Shown piece after piece: positions 1-9,600 of a stretch of DNA of 64,000 nt. Origin of the DNA: Pyrenophora tritici-repentis. Its lineage: Eukaryota; Ascomycota; Dothideomycetes; Pleosporales; Pleosporaceae. Numbering within the stretch: position 1 is the first letter of the stretch; each line of letters starts with the position of its first letter. The position numbers and the translations under genes are program-made. Under the pieces are notes generated by a model that was not told the origin of the DNA, searched no databases, and saw only the letters and a list, made by a program, of their open reading frames with translations. The DNA lies in the NCBI RefSeq assembly GCF_003171515.1, contig NC_089391.1, positions 806,001 to 870,000 on the forward strand, read 5' to 3'.

Positions 1-3000
1 GCCGGCACCGGGCTGCCAGGAACTTAGCAGAACCAGGGACGGTCCCAATCGAAACTAGGGAGTTCCTTGCCGTCGTGCGGAAAGCGAAGAAGGAGTACTG
101 GGCGAACCGGATTAACAATATCACTACAGATGAGGAGTTATATAGCCTGCTTGGTTGGCACAAACTTACCCCAGGACAGCAGGACATCCCACTTATCGTG
201 AACAACCAAACCATCTCAGACCCACTAGAAAAAGCCGAAGCCCTGCGGGTGGAAATCCTGGACCGGTTCAGCGCTGAGGACGACCTGCCGGAGCCAGTAT
301 GGCCTACCGAAACACCGGCGGGTACACTGCCATGGGACACCCACATCCCTATGGAAGAAGTCGAGAGAAGCACTATTGGGGTGTCCAGCACCTCGCCAGG
401 CACCGATAGAATCACCGTCCGGCTTCTCAAGACCTGCTGGGCTCAGGTCAGGACCCACATCCGCTCCATCTTTCAGAAGTGCCTTGAGCTCTGCTACTTC
501 CCCACAGCCTGGAAAACGGCCGAAGTCGCCATGATACCAAAGGTCGGCAAGAAGGACCGCACCTCCCCAAGATCCATGCGCCCAATAGCCCTCCTATCCT
601 GCCTAGGCAAAGGACTTGAACGGGTTGTAGCAAGACGGCTGGCCTGGACCGCAATGACTCACGAGATACTCAGCCCCCAGCATGTAGGCGCGCTCCCGAA
701 ACGCTCTGCAATGGACCTGCTGGCCTCCTTCACACACGATACACAAAGAGCTTGGGCATTGGGCAAGAAGGTGACTATGGTTACTATGGACGTTCAAGGA
801 GCCTTTGACGCACTTCTTAAGAACCGGCTACTCGTCCGCATGGCAAAGCAGGGCTGGCCAGACCTAGTGCTCAAATTTGTCAACAGTTTCCTCACAGATC
901 GCAAAGTCAGGGTTAGATTAGGCAAGGCAACCACCCAGTGCTACACCGTGGCCTGCGGAACACCCCAAGGATCACCACTGTCCCCAGTCCTCTACACACT
1001 ATACCTAGCAGAGCTTCTAAACCAGGACACAACCCGCCGCTTCGGGTATGCTGACGACGTCTGCATATACCGGGCCTCGAACTCTCTGGATGAAAACGTT
1101 CGCCTGCTGGCAGAAGATGTCAGAGCTATCAACGAGTGGGGTGCAGCAAACAAGGTTGCCTTCGCACCAGAAAAGTTGGAAATGATGCACCTTACTAGGC
1201 AATGGGATAACTATTCCCCGCCCTGTGTTGTGGACGACTCCCTCACCATTACACCAATCACAGATCAGGACGACGGAGTCCAACCCGCCTGCCGATGGCT
1301 GGGGGTCTGGTTTGATCGAAAGCTCAACTTCAAAAGACACGTTGAAACGAGAGCAGCGACAGCCCGCAAAGTTGCCCATCACATCCGTAGTCTTGCCAAC
1401 ACAGTTAATGGCCCCCCAGCCTCAGCCCTCCGCAAAGCAGTCACTACCTGCATAATGCCATGTCTCCTCTACGGAGCAGAAGCATGGTTTGAAGGCCGCA
1501 CCAAGAACCCTCTGACCAACCGATCGGACCAACCGCCCGTAGTCAGCACTAGGATTAGCTGGCACCTCAAAGCCCTCAACCAGACACTCACCATCGCGGC
1601 TCGCGCCATCCTCCCTGCCTGGAAAACCTATCCAGGATGGGCACTCTTTCGAGACGCCGGCTTACCATCAGCACTCATTATGCTAGAAGAAGCAAAGCTG
1701 AGATTCGCTCTGCATCTGCAAGTAGTCGATAAGAACCACCCACTTACAGCCAGGATCAAGATCTCGGTGATACCGAAGGGCAGGGGAGCTGGAGGTTTGC
1801 AGAAGCCACACTCCAAAGTCCAGCGACTTGGGTTGATTCTTCCTACCATTCCCAGACACACCCTCATAGCGCCGCACTACTCTCCAGGGTGCCGCACTGA
1901 CCCAACAAACGGTATAGCCAAGGCTGAGGCCGCCAAATCGTTTACGAAGTGGTGGGACACCCTTACCAACCAGGACGTCACCATCTTCTCTGATGGATCA
2001 GAACAGCGCACCCACGGCGAACGCTTTGTCACCTACGGCTACGCAATATACCAGGCCCAGACCCAGATTGCCATAGGGCGGGGATCGCTTAACCCCCAAT
2101 CCCATGTATTCGATGCCGAAGCAGTGGGTGCTTGGAGAGGTCTCCAGCACGCCATCAGACTAGCCCCCCATGGCCACCGCAGGCTATGGATGTGTATTGA
2201 CTCAACGTCAGTTATCTGGGGTATACGGGGCAACGCCCCCACATCGTCGCAATGGGCATTCCTTGAGTGCCAGGCAGCAATGGCAGTCTTCAACATACAA
2301 GTACGTTGGTCGCCAGGCCACACCGGGATTATCGGGAATGAGGCAGCAGACCGCCTTGCCGATGCCGAAGCAAAAGCACCCAGCCAGCCTTACGGCATGG
2401 CCGCGGAACCGACAGCATCTGGGGTGCGTTCAATCGCTAAGTCCTTGCTCAACGCTGCCAGGCAGCGCTGGTGGGACCAAACTCGGACCCAAATGTCGGC
2501 CTGGTACCGGCAATGGGAACTACCCTACCAAACCACAAAGACACCAATCGAACTGACGCTTCCGCGCCCTGTTCTCGCGCATCTGCTGGCTATCCGGTCA
2601 CGACATGGGGACTTTGCATGGTACCACATCAAATTCAGACACGACACAGCAGAATTGAATTGTTCTTGCGGGCGACTCAAAACACCTGAGCACATGCTCT
2701 TCTGCAGAAAGATAAGACGCTCTTTTAGCAGATGGCCGCTCCGACCCTCCAGCCCCCCAAGCAATATGAAAGAGGCCGTCAGGTACCTTAAGGCTCTACT
2801 CACTGAGCCTGAACACTTCGAGTCACTTTTGGAGCTCACCAAGTACTTCACAACAATCTGCCGGCGATAATTTTAGTTTCGGCATTACAAAACACAGTAC
2901 TAGGCGGCCTTTAGCCGCTTATGTCTATGTCATCAGTCCCTCGCTCATTTACCACCTCTACACCTCCTCCCCTAGCTTCAACGCTAACGCCCTAGGCCTA

Positions 3001-3232
3001 CTAGCCCCAGAACAAGAGCTCTGCTTCATTGCTCAACACATCCACAGCCCCACAGCCCGGAACCTAGATAGAGTCTTTTCAACTGGCGGAAATTACCCTA
3101 CCAGACTGCACACACTGCCAACACCCAAAGAATAGGAGCACCTGAGTACCATACAGGGCGCTACCCGTCTTTCATGCCCCCTGGGAGGCTTTCATAGGAC
3201 GTTAAACAATACATACATACATACATACACAA
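1..3232 (+). mobile_element. Tad-like non-LTR retrotransposon (LINE1), 3' portion
   Basis: The left edge of the window lies inside a LINE. The ORF2 C-terminal region (RT plus RNase H) is followed by about 340 bp of non-coding 3' sequence ending in a short tandem (TACA)n tail at about 3208-3232, directly after the phrase AGGACGTTAAACAATACA. A short tandem tail instead of poly(A) is usual for fungal Tad/I-type LINEs. The 5' part (ORF1, endonuclease) is outside the window, so completeness cannot be judged. Confidence 0.9.
3..2870 (+). CDS. LINE ORF2: reverse transcriptase, RNase H and C-terminal zinc finger (5' partial)
   Basis: The frame is open from position 3 without a stop, so the protein continues left of the window. 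The first in-frame ATG is not a believable start. Counting residues from position 75, the RT domain spans about 90-420, with GTPQGSPLSP near 296 and the catalytic YADD at about 325-328. An RNase H domain begins near 640 (FSDGS, then DAEAVGAW, CIDSTSV and WSPGHTGIIGNEAADRLA). The C-terminus has a CxC...H...C cluster (NCSCGRLKTPEHMLFC) typical of LINE ORF2. The protein would copy the element RNA at the chromosomal target. Over 950 codons show no stop or frameshift, so the copy may be recent. Nearest class by motif order: Tad/I group. Confidence 0.92.
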   Translation, partial: RHRAARNLAEPGTVPIETREFLAVVRKAKKEYWANRINNITTDEELYSLLGWHKLTPGQQDIPLIVNNQTISDPLEKAEALRVEILDRFSAEDDLPEPVWPTETPAGTLPWDTHIPMEEVERSTIGVSSTSPGTDRITVRLLKTCWAQVRTHIRSIFQKCLELCYFPTAWKTAEVAMIPKVGKKDRTSPRSMRPIALLSCLGKGLERVVARRLAWTAMTHEILSPQHVGALPKRSAMDLLASFTHDTQRAWALGKKVTMVTMDVQGAFDALLKNRLLVRMAKQGWPDLVLKFVNSFLTDRKVRVRLGKATTQCYTVACGTPQGSPLSPVLYTLYLAELLNQDTTRRFGYADDVCIYRASNSLDENVRLLAEDVRAINEWGAANKVAFAPEKLEMMHLTRQWDNYSPPCVVDDSLTITPITDQDDGVQPACRWLGVWFDRKLNFKRHVETRAATARKVAHHIRSLANTVNGPPASALRKAVTTCIMPCLLYGAEAWFEGRTKNPLTNRSDQPPVVSTRISWHLKALNQTLTIAARAILPAWKTYPGWALFRDAGLPSALIMLEEAKLRFALHLQVVDKNHPLTARIKISVIPKGRGAGGLQKPHSKVQRLGLILPTIPRHTLIAPHYSPGCRTDPTNGIAKAEAAKSFTKWWDTLTNQDVTIFSDGSEQRTHGERFVTYGYAIYQAQTQIAIGRGSLNPQSHVFDAEAVGAWRGLQHAIRLAPHGHRRLWMCIDSTSVIWGIRGNAPTSSQWAFLECQAAMAVFNIQVRWSPGHTGIIGNEAADRLADAEAKAPSQPYGMAAEPTASGVRSIAKSLLNAARQRWWDQTRTQMSAWYRQWELPYQTTKTPIELTLPRPVLAHLLAIRSRHGDFAWYHIKFRHDTAELNCSCGRLKTPEHMLFCRKIRRSFSRWPLRPSSPPSNMKEAVRYLKALLTEPEHFESLLELTKYFTTICRR

Positions 3233-3352
3233 TACAACTTCAGTTCAATCCTTCAATTCTTCCTGCATACCAACCCCTACAAGCTGATAGTACTTCCAGC
3301 CTCGTACATCAAGGAATCGCTTATCTGTGAAAGGAATGCAGAGCAGTGAATG

Positions 3353-3541
3353 TGTTGCAGTGAATGTAGTCAAAAGAAAGTTCAACCGCGCGAGGCAGTA
3401 ATCAGAGTATATTGTGTGTTCTGTTGTGTTGTGTTCTGTTTCTCATGCTGACCTTTTAAGAAGGCAGCAGCAGGGTCTGTTTACATGACGTATCGCCACC
3501 ATGTGGCACACGTGATCTGCTTTTCCTCATAACCGTCACAA
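3353..3541 (+). repeat. LTR-like repeat, family alpha, copy 1
   Basis: This 189-bp segment starts TGTTGCAG and ends AACCGTCACA, with TG...CA termini. It aligns along its length with the solo LTR at 55860-56055: shared blocks include CGCGCGAGGCAG, AAGGCAGCAGCAGG and CCTCATAACCGTCACA. The flanks (GAATG left, ATTGT right) are not a TSD, so this copy is old, truncated or rearranged. Confidence 0.6.
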
Positions 3542-3568
3542 TTGTAGAAGCTATGGAAAGTTTATGTA

Positions 3569-3755
3569 GGTGAGTGACCATAAACAGCGCTAGTCTCAGA
3601 TAGGTATCGTCTTATCACCAAACCATGACAGGACCTGATATGGAATATGTGGGGAAATGGTGTGCAGGAAGAATTGAAGGATTGAACTGAGGTTGTATTG
3701 TGTGAGGCTACGAGCAGTATATTGTGGTAGAGGGATAGTCTCAATAGTCAGAAGA
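3569..3755 (-). repeat. LTR-like repeat, family Z, copy 1
   Basis: The segment is recognisable in inverted orientation at 55489-55633. Shared blocks are the stretch around ACCATAAACAGCGCTAG, the GAATTGAAGGATTGAACTG block and the block containing TAGAGGGATAGTCTCAATAG. Smaller pieces recur at about 3233-3266 and 3938-3985. No coding capacity is seen. The family is probably LTR debris, but the element it came from is not in this window. Confidence 0.5.
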
Positions 3756-4178
3756 GAGGCTGCCGACCCGCAATCGGTAGAGAGTAGAGAACAAGAAGGT
3801 ATCCGAGTAACAATCGGTAGTATTAAGAATGGTGTATGATGGATATCGAGCTCCTCTACATAGAGTCGTCCTAAAATACTCAACCCTAGCGCCGATTACC
3901 TAACGCCGAACACGTGACAAGCTACTACACCACAATATCTAGGTAGGTAACAGCAAACAGCGCTAGCCCTAGATGAGCATCGCCCCATTATTAAGGGTGG
4001 GTTGTTTGCTCCTCAAGCAAACAAAGACCACAAACTGTAGCAAAAAAAGACCCTAAACCGTGACAGAATATGAGTGAATCGTGTTGTATTGGGTTTATGG
4101 GAGGAGCGAGCTATGTACGAAGGGGCGAGCTTGGCGCTAAGCCCAGAACGTGCTAGCGCGAGAGGGAAGATGGGATGA
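3756..4178. other. LTR debris without a gene
   Basis: No credible ORF is seen. It contains a partial family-Z fragment (about 3938-3985). At about 4060-4120 it has a stretch weakly similar to the Copia1 LTR (shared TTGTATTGG and GGGAGGAG.GAG), possibly a relic LTR of a related Copia family. The outer 153-bp element inserted at its right edge. Confidence 0.35.
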
Positions 4179-4332
4179 TGTAACGTTGTGAGGAGAGGAG
4201 GACTGCGTTGCATTTAATAGCTATGGAGGAATTGCTGCTATATAGGTGTGTGTGATGAAAAAGTGTGGTAGCTGTAACGGTTTGGGCCTTGCCAAGACCT
4301 ACTCTGGTACAAGTTCGGTACTGCTCTCGCTA

Positions 4333-6189
4333 ACGTGGTTGGCAAGCGAGTCGGTCAGACAAGCGAGTCGGTCACCCCACCAACTTTAATCACCTACTCT
4401 ATCTCAACACATAATGCCTCCACGCCGCGCTCCTCTTGTGCCTTCAAATGAAGCAGATATTCAGCTTGCTCTCTTATCTATAGATTCTGCCCAAATTCAG
4501 AGTACGCGACGCGCTGCTACAGTCTTCGATATCCCAAAATCAACCCTAATTGACCGGCGCGCTGGAAAGCGCGCGCGACGCGATTGCCAGCCTAACTCAA
4601 GGAAGCTTACCCAGAGAGAAGAGGAGGTGATTGTTAGCTATATACTTCATCTAGATCAGCGCGGGTTTGCGCCTACCTACGCAGCTGCACGCGATATGGC
4701 TGATAAGCTGCTGGCTGCGCGCGGCGCTGGCCAGGTTGGGCAGAAGTGGCCAGCCAACTTTGTCAAGCGGACAGATAGTCTTCGGACGTGTTTCAACCGA
4801 GCGTACGATAGGCAGAGAGCTCTCTGTGAGAATCCAGCCCTTATTAGAAGCTGGTTTGAGCTTATAGAGAAGACAAAGGCTGAGCTTGGTATCTGCGATG
4901 AGGATATATACAACTTTGATGAAGCTGGCTTTATAATGGGCAAGATTACAACGCAGCTGGTTATAACAGGAGCAGAGAGGAGAGGCAGGCCGAAGACTCT
5001 TCAGCCAGGCAATCGCGAGTGGGTAACGCTGATCGCTGCTATCAGCGCTGCTGGCTGGTCAGTCCCACCGTTCCTTATCTTCGCTGGCCAGTACCACCTA
5101 TCAGCCTGGTACGAGGAAGCTGAGATCCCACGCGACTGGGCAATCGCAGTCAGCGACAATGGCTGGACAAATAATGAGCTTGGAGTTGAGTGGCTAAAGC
5201 ACTTCAACGCTCACACGCAGGCTCGTACTATAGGCGCGCGTCGCCTGCTTATTATTGATGGCCATAAGAGCCACCAATCTCTAGCGTTCCAGGAGCTCTG
5301 CAAGGAGAACAATATCTATACGCTCTGTATGCCTCCTCACTCATCTCACCTACTCCAGCCACTTAATATTGGCTGCTTCTCGCCATTGAAGCGCGCGTAC
5401 AGCCGTGAGGTGGAGAGCCTCATGCGCAACCACATCAACCACATCACCAAGCTAGAGTTTCTGCCAGCATTCAAGATAGCATTTGATCAAGCGTTCACGC
5501 CAGCCAACATCTGCTCAGCCTTCCGCGGCGCAGGCCTTGTTCCTCTACAACCAGAGGCTGTTCTATCAAAGCTAGATATACAGCTGCGTACACCTACTCC
5601 TCCAGCAGCAGCTCTGCCAGAGGCTCCCTGGGTAGCTCAAACGCCGAGCAACGCGCGTGAGCTTGAAGCTCAGTCAAGCCTAATACGTGAGCGCGTGCGC
5701 CAGCACAAGAGCTCATCACCAGCATCAATTATTGAGGCAATTAACCAGCTGAAGAAGGGCGCTGAGGTGATAATGCTCTCTGCTGAGCTAATGTGCGATC
5801 GGATCTCCAGTCTTGAGAAGGCTAACAGCGCAGCCTCAGCGCGTAGGCGGCGCTCTAAAAGGCGTATACAGAAGCACGGAGTACTTATAAAAGGAACTGG
5901 AGAGGATATACTAGCTCAAAATGAGGCTGACCAGCAGATTGCTCATGAAGAGCGTCGAGGAGGAGCGCGATCAGGCCTCAGCCAGCGCGCTCAAAGGCGC
6001 TGCACTAGATGCAAAGAGACCGGGCACAACTCGCGCACATGCAACACTAATACTATTAATATAGAGTAGTCTACTATATCAATATCTAGCAATAATATTA
6101 TCGTGTTGTTGAGATATATCGCTTTAAAGTTGCAAAAGTTGGTGGGGTGACCGACTCGCTTGTCTGACCGACTCGCTTGCCAACCACGT
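4333..6189 (+). mobile_element. pogo/Fot-like DNA transposon (pogo1), structurally complete
   Basis: The 1857-bp element has perfect 55-bp terminal inverted repeats (4333-4387 and 6135-6189), starts ACGTGGTTGG and is flanked by TA on both sides (4331-4332 and 6190-6191). Each terminal repeat contains a 14-bp direct repeat (AAGCGAGTCGGTCA, twice), a plausible pair of transposase binding sites. It carries one transposase ORF and sits inside 153-bp element copy 2. TA targeting and the ACGT start are shared with pogo2 at 40142. Confidence 0.95.
4414..6069 (+). CDS. pogo/Fot-type transposase, intact ORF with an altered catalytic residue
   Basis: The 551-residue protein has, in order, a psq/CENP-B-type helix-turn-helix N-terminus (about 10-140), a DDE_1 catalytic core, and a C-terminal CCHC knuckle ([14 protein letters not shown], about 531-544). 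The catalytic positions are Asp169 (NFDEAGF), Asp282 (IIDGHKSH) and, 35 residues on, Asn318 (LQPLNIG) where the family has Asp. pogo2 in this window has LQPLDVV at that place. A single G-to-A change (GAT to AAT) explains it, in a TpG context compatible with RIP. The ORF is otherwise uninterrupted. The start is the ATG 27 bp inside the left terminal repeat. The protein is probably catalytically dead although full length. Confidence 0.93.
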   Translation: MPPRRAPLVPSNEADIQLALLSIDSAQIQSTRRAATVFDIPKSTLIDRRAGKRARRDCQPNSRKLTQREEEVIVSYILHLDQRGFAPTYAAARDMADKLLAARGAGQVGQKWPANFVKRTDSLRTCFNRAYDRQRALCENPALIRSWFELIEKTKAELGICDEDIYNFDEAGFIMGKITTQLVITGAERRGRPKTLQPGNREWVTLIAAISAAGWSVPPFLIFAGQYHLSAWYEEAEIPRDWAIAVSDNGWTNNELGVEWLKHFNAHTQARTIGARRLLIIDGHKSHQSLAFQELCKENNIYTLCMPPHSSHLLQPLNIGCFSPLKRAYSREVESLMRNHINHITKLEFLPAFKIAFDQAFTPANICSAFRGAGLVPLQPEAVLSKLDIQLRTPTPPAAALPEAPWVAQTPSNARELEAQSSLIRERVRQHKSSSPASIIEAINQLKKGAEVIMLSAELMCDRISSLEKANSAASARRRRSKRRIQKHGVLIKGTGEDILAQNEADQQIAHEERRGGARSGLSQRAQRRCTRCKETGHNSRTCNTNTINIE

Positions 6190-6418
6190 TACCACACTTC
6201 GTACATCCCACATTCATATATATAGCTGCCCTCTTTCCTAGCTACTCGGACAATGCAATCCCCCTCTTCCTCTATCCTACCGTTACAGTAGCGATAGCCG
6301 TACCCAACTCGTACCTGAGTAGGTCTTGGCAAGGCCTAAACCGTTACAGATGAGAACCTGGGACAGGACATTAGAGGGCTACGGTATACTACCGTACCTG
6401 ACACCTAGTGTCAGTATC

Positions 6419-6589
6419 TGATGAAGGTGGAGAAAACGTGCGAGAACTTGTTGTATTGGAGCTACGGGAGGAGTGAGAATATCTATGGTGCGCGCACGGA
6501 GCAGCTGACTAATCAGTGCCTGGCCAATCAGAGCACGGGAAGCCTGATTCACCGTGAATACTAGTGAAGGCTCTTACCGCGTCTCGACA
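6419..6589 (-). repeat. Copia1 3' LTR
   Basis: 171 bp, TG...CA termini, identical by eye to the partner LTR at 11269-11439. It is directly preceded on the coding strand by a G-rich polypurine tract. Confidence 0.95.
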
Positions 6590-6617
6590 CACCCCCACAG
6601 GACCTGATAGTCCTGCT

Positions 6618-9600
6618 CTATCCACCCTTGTTGTAGTCCTTTGTTTCGATAGTTGGAGTCGTAAGGCCTAGCTGTTGTAGATACCTGCTGTGGGCTTGTC
6701 GTTCAAGAGGTTTCGTGAGGCCGTCAGCAGCCATCTCATGAGTTCGTACATGCTCTACGTGGAGGTTGCCCTCGCGGACTTGATCCTTGATGTAATGGTA
6801 GTAGATATCGACGTGCTTTGTACGCTCGTGGTGGCCCTCTGAGTGTAGTAGCTGTATAGATGGAGCGTTGTCTCCGTAGATAAGGATAGGATGGGTATCT
6901 GTACCGTTGTAACCGAGCTGGTGTAGCAGACGGTACAGCCAGGTAGCCTCCTTGGCGGCGTAGGTGAGTGCCACGTACTCAGCTTCAGTTGTTGAGGTTG
7001 TAACCAGCTTTTGCTTGACTGACTTGTGACAGATCGTGCCTCCAGCAAGTTTGAACAAGTATCCGGAGGTTGACTTGCGGTCCTCGCTGTCAGCAAATGA
7101 GGCGTCGCTGTAGCCATGTAGGTGTAGCGTGGGATTAGTGTTGTTCTTGTTGTCATCGTATGATGTCGCATACATGGTGATAGGCATGCGTGCGTGTGGA
7201 GATGTAGCTCGATAGCTCATTACAAGAGATTTGAAGGTCTTGAGATAGTCGATGATCTGGATTGCGTACTCGTAGTGTTGCGGAGTAGGATTGCTCATAG
7301 CGCGGGCGAGATAGGCGACGTGGAAGGATATATCGGCTCGCAGTTGGGTTGCTGGGTACAGCAGCTTGCCAATAACCTTCTGGTAGTTCTGAATTTGTTG
7401 TTGAGTTGCAAGATCAGTTGGAGATCGCAGCTTCAACTTGAGTACTGAGGTATCAAGTGGCGTGTAGCGAGGGAGCGCGTGTTGACGACTATACTCCTCT
7501 ACAAGCTTGTCGACATATGACTCCATTGAGATCTCGATGAGTCGGGATGGTCGTGAGCGTCGGATCCGGAGACCTAGGTAGTGAGAGATTGGTCCTAGAT
7601 CTCGACACTTGTACTTCTTGTATACAGCCTCTTTGATCTCCTTCATGCGTTGCTTCGTAGCTGTGATGAAGATGATATCATCAACATACGCAAGGATAAG
7701 ACTGCCGTCTAGGTGTTTGAAGACACATGGATCTGACTCTAAAGGATCGAAGCCGATACCCTTGAGATAGCTCGATAGCTCATTGTACCAGAGGCGTGGT
7801 GAGCGGCGCAGGCCGTACAAAGCTTTGATAAGCTTGGCTTTGCGTCCGTCTGGCAGGCGGACATAGACTACTTCGTCTTTGTCTAGTTTACCGTTGAGAA
7901 AGGCGGTAACAACGTCTGCTTGCTCACATTCCAAGTCTTCGGTTGCGACAAGGGCGAGAAGGACTTTCAGTGTAGTTGCGCGAGCTACTGCAGCGTAGGT
8001 TTCGCGCCAGAAGTCGGTCTCCTGCCTATTGCCACAGACAACCAGTCGAGCCTTGAAGCGCTCGAGTTGTCCATCGTCCTTGACTTTGTATTTGTATACC
8101 CACTTAGTAGGCAGGGCGTATACGCCGGGAGGGATCGTGGTTGTGGTCTCCCATGTGCCATTCTGGTCGAGTGATACGAGCTCTTCATCTTCAGCAGCGA
8201 TCCATTGCTTGCTGTATGGATGAAGGCGTGCTGCCTTGCGTGTGGCAGGCTCAGGCGGTAAGTCTGTTGTTGTTGCCTCTGTAATTGCCGTAGCAAAGCA
8301 ACGAGAGACTGCCGCGTATCGGTTGGGCGGTCGAGTGATGCGACGACGTCCATCGAGTATGTTACGGGCATCAAATGATGCACTGATCTCGTCGTGACGT
8401 GGAGCGTTTTGGGATGTATCCCGACGCTGAGGTGTTGCTCGAGCATTAGCAACCTCGGTAAGACTGTTGTAGTTGTCAATGTCCGCGTCAAAGTCAAAGC
8501 TAGACTGCGCTTCAGTCTCTAGTCCGTCAAATACATAACCACTACCTTGCTCCGGGAGAGAGACTTCATGGTGTGGAAATGAAGAGGGATCTAGTGCTGG
8601 CGGTGGATCTTGGATATAGAAGCTTTGATCCGGTTCGGTTGTAGCTGTGTCTTCTTGGACTACAGCTTTTACGTCGTGTTTAGGCCAAACAACACTGCTC
8701 GTACGGTGTATAGACTGTGTGACTGGATCCCACATGAGATAGATCCGAGATCCTTCTCGACCGACGAAGTACATCTTGACCGATCGTGGTTCGAACTTGG
8801 CGCTCTGAACTCGTCGCTGTACTGGTTGATGGACGTACCCAGCTTCTCCGAAGGTGCGGAAGGAGCATAGATTAGGCACAGGGTTTGCAACCTTCATGTG
8901 CTCAAATAGCAGCTGTCTTGGTGTCTTACTGTCTGGTACAGCAGAGCTGACGCTATGGTTAAGGACGTCGATGGAGTACTGGGCTGCGTATGGCCAGTAT
9001 GACTTAGATATGTGAGGCGCCGCCAAAATCATTGTGCGTGCTCGGACCTCCACTACGTAGTTGCTGGCTTCAGCGACTCCATTCTGGTGGGGTGTATAGG
9101 CGGTGGAAGGCTCGGAGATAATGCCTTTGTCCTTGAAGTAACGCCTAGTCGTCTGGTTGAGGAACATGTTGTCGTTGTCCATGTGAACGATCGATACTCG
9201 AACGTGGTGTTGAGTTTCCATCTTGTCCAGGTGTTGTATAAGCTTAGATGTGATTGCTGCTTTGCAGTCTGTGAAATCAATCCAGCGGTATCGTGAGTAG
9301 TCGTCGGTGTACAGTATCCAGTAGCGCTCACCGTTGACACCTTCGGGCGTCACGGGTCCAACAATATCGATATGAATACGATGGAGGAACGTGGTTGAGC
9401 GGGCTGGAGACCGTCGTGAGATCTGCTTCTTCGATTTGGATAACATGCAGGCCTCGCATGAGAATGCCTGTGTTGTAGTGAGACGTAGGCCGGTGGTGTT
9501 GGCGACGAGTAGCTTAAGAGCTTTAGGGTCGGCATGGCCAAACAGCTCATGGAGCTCCTGGAGGGTAATCTCGCGATAGGGAGCGAGTACACCTGTTGGG

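Larger units (their letters stand above)
4273..6287 (+). mobile_element. 153-bp TG...CA element, copy 2 (middle layer)
   Basis: A second copy of the same element, in the opposite orientation, is inserted inside copy 1 and is itself split by a pogo transposon. It begins TGTAACGGTTTGGG and ends CCTACCGTTACA. The target duplication GTAGC is present on both sides (4268-4272 and 6288-6292) and restores copy 1 exactly. It carries more point changes than the copies at 32222 and 59561. Confidence 0.88.
4179..6348 (-). mobile_element. 153-bp TG...CA element, copy 1 (outer), split by nested insertions
   Basis: The two outer parts (4179-4272 and 6293-6348) together make one copy of the short element found at 32222-32374 and 59561-59713, in reverse orientation. 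It starts TGTAACG, ends CCGTTACA, and is flanked by GATGA on both sides (4174-4178 and 6349-6353). The length, TG...CA ends, 5-bp TSD and internal CTATATAG box fit a solo LTR of a Ty1/Copia family. A non-autonomous transposon is the alternative, because the ends form an imperfect 14-bp inverted repeat. Confidence 0.85.
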
